Positions 13,801 through 25,800 of a stretch of DNA of 64,000 nt are shown here, piece by piece. Below the pieces are notes generated by a model that saw only the letters and a list, made by a program, of their open reading frames with translations, ran no database searches and was not told the DNA's origin. The translations under genes were made by a program, and so were the position numbers. The stretch's first letter is position 1. Every line of letters begins with the position of its first letter. Source of the DNA: Acanthornis magna (taxonomy: Eukaryota > Chordata > Aves > Passeriformes > Acanthizidae); assembly GCA_036785705.1 (NCBI GenBank), contig JAWUZG010000029.1, positions 17,189,501 through 17,253,500 of the forward strand, in the 5' to 3' direction.

Positions 13801-16800
13801 GTATAAGCTGGGTTTGTGAGTGCAGTGGGTGTATGCCATGTATGTTTGTGTAATATATTAAAAGCATTTTACAATGGCCAGGCCATGAAAACCGCCGCCT
13901 CTACAGTAGTTTGGCGTTGAGCCTTGGGAATTCATAAATCAAGTACAGCATTGGATACCAGGGGGAAAAAAAACCAAAAACAAAAACCACAATATTACTT
14001 TGAAAAATATAGATCACCAGTGAGAAACTTTTAGTTTGTGATAAAAAGCAGCCTGCAGTAGAGAATTAAGATTTTGTAACATCGAAAGCAATACGGTGTT
14101 CTGTGTGCAAATGTAACATCAATTGCAACTTATCTAGAGGGCAGCAAGCACCTTAAGCGTTATTACAGCATATTGTGTACAGGGAGGTGGTACTGCTCAA
14201 CAAAGAGACGACAAACCACTTGCCCTAAGTGTTCCCCTCAAGATCCACCTTTTGCTCTCCACCAAAGAAAGAAAGAAAAACTTATTTTTGAAACTTGGAA
14301 CGTGTGGGAAGAGGATTGGTTATAATGAAGCTAAAAAAAAGTGGAATTTTTGGTAGATATGAAGGCAACATACTCGGTTTTAAATAAAGCTTTAATGCTG
14401 GTGGAAGATGATTACATTATGGTAAAAGGGGCAACTGGCCAATTTGAAAAGGCATATTTTTGTAAACCTTTGAAGTATATACTTGGAAAGCAATGGGGTA
14501 TTTACAAGTTTTTATATATGCCCAACTTTTCATAACCACTTTTGGGCAGAGATCTATTAGAACAATTACATGCAATTATTATATTTAAAAATGGGGAAAT
14601 TACTCTGGAGGTAAATGATTAACAGTTTGTAGAAGCTTTAAGCTTAATATTAACAACCATGGAGGCTGAAGGAGAAATTAGTGAAGAAATTATGAACTAA
14701 GTATTCCCTGGGGTATGGGCAACAAACGTACCTGAGAGCTAAGAATGCACCCCAATACAGATTAATCTTAAGGAAGGGAAAACAACCAGTTAGGGTTAAG
14801 CAATACCCCTCCTTAAAAAAGAAGACAAGGAAGGAATTAGCTCAGTGATCGAAAACTTTTTGCAGCTAGGACTATTGAGAGAGTGCAAATATGATTTTAA
14901 CACCGCCATTTTACCAGTCTGCAAGCCCAATGAAACATATTGGGTGGTACAGGATTTATGGGTGGTTAACAAGATAACTGAGGATCTCCACCATGTGGGG
15001 TCAAACCCCTACACTTTATTAACTGAGTTAACACCTGAACTAACCTGGTTTACCATCCTAGATTTAAAAGATGCCTTCTTTTGCCTCCCTCTCTACAAAA
15101 CCAGCCAGAAAATATTTGCCTTCGAATGGGAAAACCCCAAAAGAGGATGCAAAACTCAACTCTCTTAGAGACAGTGCAGCCTCAAGTATCCAAGAACAGT
15201 CCCACCCTATATGGAGACCAACTTGCAAAGGACTTGGAGTCTTGGGAAGTCCCACCTGGAGAAGGGAAGCTATTGCAGTACGTGGATGACATTTTAATAG
15301 TTACCCAGACAGAAGAAGCCTGAGTGGTTTGGACAGTAAGTTTACTAAATTTCTTGGGGCTCCAAGGGTACAGGGTGTTCAAGAAAAAAGCTCAAGTAGT
15401 AAAATCAGAAGTGATGTCTTTGGGCTATGAAATCAGTGCTGGGCAGAGGACTCTGGGACAGAGCCAGAAAGAGGCAATCTGACAAACACCCAGACCCCAA
15501 ACTGTGAAGGAGTTACAGACTTTGCTGGGGATGACAGGATGGTGTAGGCTCTGGATTTATAATTATGGAGTGCTCGTAAAAACCTTGTACGAGCTCATTA
15601 CAAAAGAAAACCACGATCTCCAGTGGACGAAGGAAGCCACAAGAGCCTTTAACCAGCAAAAGAATGCCCTGATGTCAGCACCAGCTTTGGGACTCCCAGA
15701 CGTGTTTTCCTCATGAGAAACAAGGGATTGCCTTGGGAATACTAGCACAGGACCTGGGTCTGTACCGACGGGCAGTTGCTTATTTTCTAAGCAAACTAGA
15801 CGCAGCGGCCAAAGGGTGGCCCGGATGCCTCAGAGCTGTTGCAGCAGTCGTGCTGAATAACCAAGAGGCACACAAATTCACCATGGGCCAGAAAATGACT
15901 GTGCTAATGTCCCACGCAGTATCCACAGTGCTGGAAGTGAAAGGCAGACACTGGCTCTCCCCACAGAGGTTCCTGAAATACCAAGCCATCATGGTAGAGC
16001 AGCACGATGTAGAGATAGTGGTAGCTAACATTGTCAACCCAGCTTCTTTCCTCAGCGGAAACAAAGGAGAGCAGATACACCATGACTGCCTGGAGACTAT
16101 TGAGGCCACATACGCCAGTCGTCTGGATCTGAAGGATACCCCTTTGGACAATGCAAAAACCTGCTTTACCAACAGAAGCAGCTACGTCATCAGTGGAAAG
16201 CAACATGAGAGGTATGCAGTTACCACTCACAAGGAGGTAACAGAATCCGGACCCCTGCCAACCAATACCTCTGCACAGAAGGCTGAAATAATTGCTTTAA
16301 CCCGTGCCTTGGAAATGGCAAAAGGAAAGAGGTAAACATTTATACAGACTCAAAGTATGCATTTGGAGTTGTACATGCACATAGGGCCATATGGAAAGAA
16401 AGGGGACTGCTGAGAGCACAGGGAAGAAACATTAAACATGCACGAGAAATAGCACAACTATTGAAAGCAGTCCAGCTACCTGAGAAGGTAGCAATCATGC
16501 ACATTAAGGCACACCAGAAAGTGAATTCAGAATTGGAAGAAGGAAACGAGCTGGCAGACAGAGAGGCAAAAGGAGCAGCAAAAGGTGAGGTGACAGCTGA
16601 AAGGGCTCTAATCCCAGATGGCCAAATCTCCCTAGAAGGTAAGCCGACCTATAACAAAGAGGACAGAAAAGTAATTGAGGATCAAGATGGATCATGCAAT
16701 AAAGAGGGTTGAGCTATCACTGCACAAGGGAGGTTGGTTGTTCCTTCTCATTTAGTATAGGCATTGGTAAGGAAAGAGCACCAAAAGACACATTGGGGAG

Positions 16801-19800
16801 TAGAGGCCCCACATAAATATCTAACTGAAAAGATTATCACCAGGAATTTATATGCTACTATCACACAGGTAACCCGACAATGTGACCTTCACCTCCGACT
16901 AACCCTAAAAACATCCCCAAACCAAAACTGGGCCAAACTGGAAAAGGAAATGGGCCCGGACAGCAGTGGCAAATTGATTTTTTTGAACTCCTAAGAAAAG
17001 GGGTGTATTGATATTTGTTGGTATTAACAGATACATTTTCAGGATGGCCCGAAGCTTACCCCACCAGGACTGCCAAGGCTTGGGAAGTAACAATGGTATT
17101 GTTGCAAGACATAATACAACGCTTCGGAGTTCCAGCCACAATATCCTCAGACAGAGGACCACACTTCATTTCAAAGGTAGTACAACAAATTAGCCATCAT
17201 TTGGGCATAGATTGAGGGCTTCACACCCCAGTCACGTGGTCAGGTGGAGAAAATGAACCACCTGATCAAACAGCAAATTGTAAGGTTTTGGCAGGAAGCC
17301 AATTTAACCTGGCCCCAATCCCTTCCACTTGCATTATTACGAATTTGGATTAAACCTGGAACTAAAGAAAAGTTAAGTCCATTTGAAATGCTTTATGGAA
17401 GATCATATGGAGTACAGAAAGGATTATCCACCCAAACTGAGGAGGAAACACTGACCACATCCATGGTGGCCTTGAGCAAACAACTCAGGAAAATTGAGAA
17501 GCATGTGGCTGGAACTCAAAGTCGAGGTTTAGACAGTCCAGTACACAATATTTAACCTGGGGATTATGTATTTGTTAAGTCTTTTGCAGAAAAAACTTTG
17601 GAGCCACAGTGGGAAGGATCGTTTCAGGTGCTCCTTACCACTTTTACTGCAATCAAGATCAAGGAACAGAACGCTTGGATTCACCACACTTGAGTGAAAA
17701 AGGCTCCAGAGGCCCCTTGGAAAGTGACTTCTGGTGACAATGAACTGAAACTTAAATTTACCAGGGTAAAATGAGTTCAACAGGGAGAAAAATTATTTTT
17801 TTTGTAGTTGTGTTTGTAATTTCAGAATGTAAGGCTATCAAAGGAGAAGAAGCTTTTTACTCTCAAGGAATGGCTATGCAAAAAACACATGGGAATGTTG
17901 CTATAGATGCACCAGCAGGTATTTTTGTAGAAGTTGTAGTTATACGAAATCAACACTTGTATAAAAAAGATGAATGGTATACTCAAAATCTTCCAGGACG
18001 TTACCCGCCATATTATTTTCTTAATGGTACCACAGGACCCACCAGTGTAGGATGTCAAATAATTGACAATGGGAATTATAAGAGACCAACTTGAATAACC
18101 ATAGCAGAAGATGATGACGAGGGAAATAGACAAACACGCAGTTGTTATTTGGATAATGACCCTAGCCCAGTGTGTTGGTTTAATTTAACACCGAATGATA
18201 CACAAGCAGTTTCGTGTTATTTGTGTCATCCAGTTATTTGGAAATTTGAAGTTTTGCTTCGAGTTTCAGCAAGATACACAACCACCACAGTTCAAACTTC
18301 AACAACCTGAGCAACTCAGGTTGAAGGCCAAAACAATACTGAGTGGCCTTGGTCCCAAGCTTTTATTCGGGTTGCTAGATCCATGGGGAAGTATTTTGAT
18401 ATAAAGGGTTTAAATTTATTAACTGTAGTTATGCACAAAAATCAAGTGCATGCAAAGCAATTATGGGAAAAACCAAGAGATGTGGCAACTTCAGGGGACT
18501 GCAGGAGAAGAAATTAAAATAGGATGTTGAATGATTAATGGAACTACCCATGAAAAAGTGACTCAAATTAGTGTTTCGACTGCTCCTATAAACAAGCATA
18601 AAGAGATTTGTATTTACACAAATGAATTAGATTGTTGGTATAATTTTACATTAGTTCAGACTGTTGAAGTGGTTTGTCTTTGGGCCCATGATATTAATGG
18701 GCTTTCATTTAAATTTAAAATAAATGCCATAGCTGAGCCTGTCACAACCTATGCCACCACTCAAGACCAAACCCAAACCACACCACATAAACTGGAACAC
18801 AAGGTTTATGAAATTGGCCCTTATGTAGTAAGGAATATGGGCCAACAACAATTGTTGTTTAACTCAGAGTGGTCCCTTAAGCATGTTAAATTATTGATGC
18901 AAATTAATATTTTAAAAATTCAGCCAGCCTGCTTTCCCCTTCTAAAGACATTTTTTGAGGGCTGGACAACATGGTTACAGAAGCAAGTGCCTTTCAGAGG
19001 CAGAATATGAAGAAATTTAACTGGAATGTTAGGAACAAGATTAGGAGTCTTAAATGGGATTGACTTAGAAATATTAATGAATAAATTGGCTACTGCAATA
19101 AGAGATTTGACAAAACTGAAACAGCTTTTGCAAGTTTTTTTTAGTTTTAAGAAATGGCCAGTGGCAGGTTTTGAACGTACTCCCAGATTTTGCAAAGGCC
19201 CACAACCAGGACCATAAATTAATAATAAACACACTTGGTATGGTCCAGGATAATGTATCCCTAGCTCTTAGCTACATCCAAGCACAATTATGGATGCAAT
19301 CAGCAGCCTTCTTAATTATGAGAGAAGGAAATGAAGGTATTTTTCCTATTGAAATTCAAAAGGCTGTTTGGGACAATGCTACTGAGCTAGAAAAGAAGCT
19401 CCAATCTTGGTGGACCTTAGTAAATTTTACTTATGATCCAATTACCCACATGGCTACAGCTTTTGTGCTTACCATACATAATGCCACAATTTATGTAATT
19501 CACCCTATTATTGCTTTAAGATTGAACCATGACAGAGTAGTGCTTTACCCCTTTGAATATAGGGTATGAGCCTGGATTGTCAACAAGAAATGGCAGACCG
19601 TAAATGTGGAATTCTGTATTACATGAGAACAGCAAAAGTTTATTTGTGAGAGCAATACAATTGATGCCAAAGATATTTGTCTGGGTGCTGAGCAAGGCAT
19701 TTGCCACTTTGAAGTTTATCCAGACAATAGCCAAAGGACAGTACTTGTATATATTGGCCAGGGATGTGTGTGTTTAAGCACTGTTTGTATTTTTATAAAA

Positions 19801-22800
19801 GTAGATAATGAAAATATAATTATAGATGTTAAGAATAATTTTAATTTTCGTATTTGTAATTTTGTAGAAATTATTAGGTGTGACTTTTCATATTTGGCAC
19901 CAGTTGTATCCCATCAATTGATGAAGTCTAATTACACAATGTACAACAAATTGTCACCCACACTTATTGGGATGAACCTCACATTAGTGAAATAATTAGT
20001 GAAGCGTAAGGACTCGATTGAAATCCTAAAAGAAGTTCGAGAAAATGGGGAGAAAACTTTAATAACCATTCACCACAATACGGAAGAAATAAGCAGAGTC
20101 CTGCAAAGAATGAGACAAGATGCAGATCATCACTAGTGGGATGTGCTTTTTGAATGGTCACCTACTGCAACTGATATTTTAAATATGTTATGTCACCCAG
20201 TAATTGTTTTTTTGGTTTTGGTAGGTATTAGCCTTGTATTGTCTATTATGTTATTTGTTTGGAATTATAGAATGTTGAAGAGATTATCTATTTTAACCAC
20301 TTTATTCAATGTGCATGGGAAAGCACTAAGAGATGCTTATTGCAGAAGTTTATTAGAAGAAGAATTTATTTATTAGTAAAAGAATTTACTAACTTTGTAG
20401 AAAAGGGGGGACTGATTTAGGGGGCCTACGAGATTTACTAGAAGGTGTTTGTTAAAATAAGGTATATAGCTTGTGTTTTAGGGACTAGGAGGTACATAAC
20501 AATTTACTAAGGGCTGCTTGCTAAAACAATGCATATAGCTTGCTCAATATTTTTGTGCTTGCTAAGCAAAGAGGGAGGATATAAAGAAGATGCCAAACTA
20601 TTGATAAAGAGAAGGAACCATGACCAGATATCCTACTTCTGGATCCTGAAATCAGCACGAGCCAGCTTCAAGGTTTGGATCTGGACCAGGGACCCAGGGA
20701 GTGTGCACAGGGAAGCAGGGTGAAGAGTTCAACCTGAGGAAGACTTCTTTACTTCATCTTAAGACCCCTGCCCATGACCACCAGGCGGCACTGCACAGGC
20801 ACAAATGTATTTAAATGCACTTTGGACTCATTATAATATGAAGTAGGAATAGATTATGAATATGTATAGGGGCATTGTATAACTTTATGCGTATGTAAGT
20901 TGTAACTCAATAGAAACTGGACAGAGCATTATTGGGGTGCGCACGCTTTGGAGAAAATATTCCCCGTACATCCCAGTGCTGGAATAAACCTACCTATTTC
21001 ACAACTTTTCTTTAGTTGTAGAGTAAATCCGCGCCTCAATTGAGTCCCTGCTAAAGGCAGGTCTCTTGGAGCCATGTATGTCTCCCTATAACACTCCTGT
21101 CCTGCCAGTTAAGAAACCAGATCGAACCTACAGAATGGTGCAGGATTTAAGAATAATTAATGAAATTGTCAAACCAAGGCATCCCACAGTTCCAGATCCC
21201 TATACCATCCTGAATCAGATCCCTTCCTCACATCAGTATTATTCAGTACTGGATTTGAAGGATGCTTTCTGTGGGTGTCCAATTACAGAGGACAGCAAAC
21301 AGTATTTTGCCTTTGAGTGGGAACAGGAGGAAGGAGGGAGAATGGTAAAGCAGCAATTGACATGGACAGTCCTCCCGCAGGGATATACAGAGTCACCGGT
21401 TTTGTTTGGGCAAGCCTTGCAGAAAATATTAAGAGAATTTACCCCACCCTCAGGCTGCTGCAGTACGTGGATGATTTCCTTTTATCAGGAGAGCAGGAAG
21501 AAGTAGTTGAAGAGGCCGCTTAATTTTCTTGCTAAAAAGGTGCTTAGAGTGTCTGAAAAAAAGGTGCAGTTAGTACAGAAAAAGGTTAAATATTTGGGAC
21601 ACATTTTGACTGGAGTTTTATGGTGTATTGATCCAGAAAGAATCCAAGGAATCTTACAAGTACCATTACCCCTGACAAAAAAGCAGTTACAGCAGTTTTT
21701 AGGGTTGGTGGGGTAGTGCAGAGCATGGATAGAAGACTTTTCTGTTATAGCCAGACCCTGATATGTCTTTTTAACCCAAAACAGTCCTAATGTTGTAGTA
21801 TGGACACCAGAAGGAGAGCAAAGCTTTAGAAAATTGAAAGACAAATTGGTTAATGCCCCAGTCTTAGCTCTTCCAGACTCAGAAAAAGAATTTGAGTTAT
21901 ATGTGGATGTTAAACAGGGCCATGGTAAAGGAATTTCGTTACAAGAGCATTGAGGAACACGGTGGCCTGTTGTTTATTTTTCTAAGTTGCTAGATCCAGT
22001 GGCCAGAGGCTGGCCTCACTGTCTGCAGAACTGTGCAGCCACGGCTTTGATGGTGACTGAGGCCTGAAAGCTGATGATGGGAGGAAATCTGATTGTTAAA
22101 GTTTCACATCAAGGTGAAGCTTTGTTAACTGAAAGGGCCTCTAAGTGGATGACCAGCGCTTGGTTATGACAGTATGAATCTTGTTTAGTGGAACAAGAGG
22201 ATTCAGAACTGAGAAGTGAGGAAGGGTTTAACCCAACTTCCTGTTTAAATGGCCCTGAAAACCATGACTGCATTCAAGTAATAGACCTCCAGATCTGGGC
22301 TAGGGAGGATTTGCAAGACGCTCCCTGGCCTCAGGGAGAAAATGTGTTTATCGATGGGTCTTCAAGGGTGATGGAAGGGAAGCGATTTACAGGATACGCT
22401 ATCATCAATGGAATTAAGGGAAGGGGGGAGATTACCGCCCACAGGGTCTTCTCAGACAGTAGAGCTGTATGCACTTGTGAGACCCTGTGAATTATATTGG
22501 GACAAGATCGTGAATATTTTTACTGGTTCTAAATATGCATATGGGGTGATACATACATTTGGGAAATTATGGGAAGAAAGAGGTTTATTAACCTACAGGG
22601 GAAAAACGTTAGCTCATGAGAGCTTAATTTCTCTCCTGTTGGAGATGGTGAATTTACCAAAAAGGGTGGCAATAATACACATTAAAGGACACAAGGCAGG
22701 GTGCACAGAAGAAGCAATAGGTAATCAACTGGCTGACGAAGAGGCTTAGAAAGCTGCACTGTTGCCAGAAACCTCTAAGATCCTCTCTTTACTCCCAGTA

Positions 22801-25800
22801 GCCCCACCACTGCCAGAGAAACTGTCTTTTCCACCAGAAGAGCTTGAGATAATTAAAAAGAGTGGAGCAGAAGAAAGAGAGGATAATTGGTTTACAAGGG
22901 ATGGCAAGCAGTGGATACCAAAGGCTCTGGCCTTACAAATAGTAAAACAACTCCATGAAGGGAGTCATTGGGGCTCTCAAGGTTTGGCAGAAGCCTTCCT
23001 CAAAATATATGCTGCTGTGGGCCTTTTTAATCTGGCAAAACGAGCTACTGAGGGTTGCTTGATTTGTACTAAAACAAATAACAGGGTTACAAAGAAAATT
23101 GCTAGGGGAGGGAGACCTTAGGCTGTATGTCCCTTCCAAAGATGCCAGATGGATTTTACTGAAATGCCTCGAGTAGTAAGGTTTAAATATTTTCCGATAA
23201 TAGTATATCAGCTAACAACAGGGTGGCTAGAAGCATTTCCGACTGTTTCAGCAACTACAGGATCAGTTATTAAGGTACTTTTGGAACAAATAATTCCAAG
23301 ATACAGAATTGTGGAAGCAATAGACTCAGATAGGGGAACTCACTTTACCGAAAAAATTCTTCAAGGGGTCATGGCTGCTTTAGGCATACAATGGAACTTC
23401 CGTACCCCTTGGCACCCGCAGAATTTGGGTCGGGTAGAAAGAATGAATGGGGAAATAAAGAAACACCTCTTAAAGCTGGTGATAGAAACTAAGATGCCAT
23501 GTGTATGGCTTTTGCCACTGGCTTTAGCAAAAATAAGGGCCAGGCCTAGGGAAGATATTCAATTATCTCCCTTTGAATTGATATTTGGAATTCCTCACCC
23601 TTGTACTTCTCAGCCTAGTGGGGGGGGGGTGTGGAAATAAGTGATGTATATTTAAAAGAGTATGTGGCCAAGATATTGTTTCTTGGGAGATCTCTTCAAC
23701 AGGAAGCTCAGCTAGCACAGACCCTGCCTTTGGGCTTCGCTGTTCACAACATCCAGCCAGGAGACTGGGTCCTAGTTAAGGCGTGGAAAGAAGTACCACT
23801 GGTGGCGAAGTGGCATGGACCTTTCCAGGTGTTACTGATCACAGAAGCAGTCGTCAAGACAGCTCAACACAGGTGGACCCATCACACTTGAGTCACGGCT
23901 TCTAAAGCCCTGGAGATTTGGACATCTCAGCTGGAGGAGAAGGATGGGAAGCCATGACTCACACTCCGCAGGAGCGGACTGGAGCAGTAGCCAGTGCGTC
24001 GACATCAGGGGAAGCCCCGTGTGCCTACCCACAGACTGTCTGCTGAAATAGTCTGTGTGGGTAACCCTCCTTTCAGATCTCCAGTTACTGAGGGGGCTAA
24101 TACTTGCTGTCTTTGTTTTATGTTAAGTGGTTTCAGTGCCTTCACTTGCCACAAGTGGTGTAGAAGACAACGTGAAGATTAGATTAGTTGACTAGATTAC
24201 ACTATTAGAATGTTTTTCTTAGTGATCTTACCTTTATATTGTCAGTTAGGTTTGGGCTAGAGTTGGGAGAATCATTTTTTAACCCTAGGAGAAGTAGCAA
24301 AGACCTTTAACCTCAGTAATTGCTGGGTCTGATGAGGGCCAGGTGGATCTGAAGACTGGCCATGGGTGGCCAGTCCAGTTGAACCTAAATGGTGAGTCAG
24401 CACCTAAGTGAGGTACATAATGGAACGGGATTTTGGGATGAGGAAGGAAGTCCATGACTTCATTCTTCTGAAAAAGGCATTTATTGTCTAAATAGAACAG
24501 GGGGTGTATACGTGAGAAAAAGTTTGTGACTGGACTTTATCTTTGGGTTTAGATTGTTGGGCCCCCCAACTGCCCTCCTTATGATTGCTCCAAGTATCAA
24601 GGCAGATGGAATCAAACACAGTTAAGCTCACTAATGGTAGCTGGGTAAGGTGCTCCTACCATAATTACCAAAGGGATTTTGAAGGCTGTAAAGGAGTGGG
24701 GTTTTTTGACCATTTATTTTCAACCTGCCCTCAAGATAATTCCACAAGTAAAACACATGTTGTCCATGACCATCACTGGAAGTGGCAACACTGGAACAGA
24801 ACAAGAACTGTTTTTAGTAGGTTCTGGTCCAGATCTAACTAAACAGATCTGGGATGTAACTGTAGGTGGAAACCTCATGTAGGAGCTTGGAGATGCAAAT
24901 ATTGTGACTCTTACAGTAAGGCAACTATTGCTGGGGGACCGTTAGGCCCAGGAAAGAAGCTGTATTTTGACCCAGCAATTGATGATGAAAATTGGAAAGG
25001 CCCCTTTGCTAACAGAACCTGGGCCTTGAAAGGGCATTATTGGATTTGTGGCCAATATGCTTATCGCAGGTTGCCTCCAAACTGGTCAGGAATATGTTAT
25101 GTAAGGTATATTAGACCGTTGTTCTTTTTGTTACCACATGTTCAGGGAAATCAGTCAGGAATCAAAGTATATGATGATCTAACTAGAAAAAAACGGTCAA
25201 TTGATGCATCCCTGGCTGAAGGGAGCACCCAACCAAAAGTGGGGAAAATATCAATGGCCACCAGAGCAAATCATACAACACTATAGACCTGCCACTTGGA
25301 ATCCTAATTAACTAATATCAGGTGTCAGAGAACCCATTTATAATTTAAATTGGATCATTAGGTTACAAGCTGTCTTTGAAATAATAACCAAGCAGACAGC
25401 TACAGCTCTTGACCTTCTTGCTGACCAATCCATTCAGATGAGGAATGTGATACTTCAACATCGGATGGTACTGGATTATCTATTAGCAGAAGAAGGGGGA
25501 GTGTGTGGAAAACGAAATTACTGAAACTGCTGGTTACAAATAGATGACAACGGAAAAGTGGTGAAACAAATAACAAAGGGAATAAGACAGTTAGCTCAAT
25601 GTGGAAAGGATGTGAATGGGACATGTTTTCATGGTTACCTGGTGGTCCATGGGTTAAACAAATGTTTTTTTTCCTCTCATGTGCCATAGCAACTCTAATC
25701 TTTTTACCATGCATGATACCTTGCTTAGTGCAGCTCACTGAGCATGGGATCAAGGGGATGCAGGTAGCAACCATGCCTACTGATCCAGAAATGGCTATAA

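Larger units (their letters stand above)
11801..21038 (+). mobile_element. Endogenous retrovirus A, provirus nested in the pol of provirus B
   Basis: Two ~626-base LTRs with TG...CA ends enclose a primer site, about 1.9 kb without recognisable gag, pol, an env-like region and a purine tract. The 4-base target duplication ATTG at 11,797-11,800 and 21,039-21,042 is exact and typical of gammaretroviruses. All reading frames are broken by stops and shifts. Solo LTRs of this family occur at 45,945 (minus) and 51,090 (plus). Confidence 0.93.
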
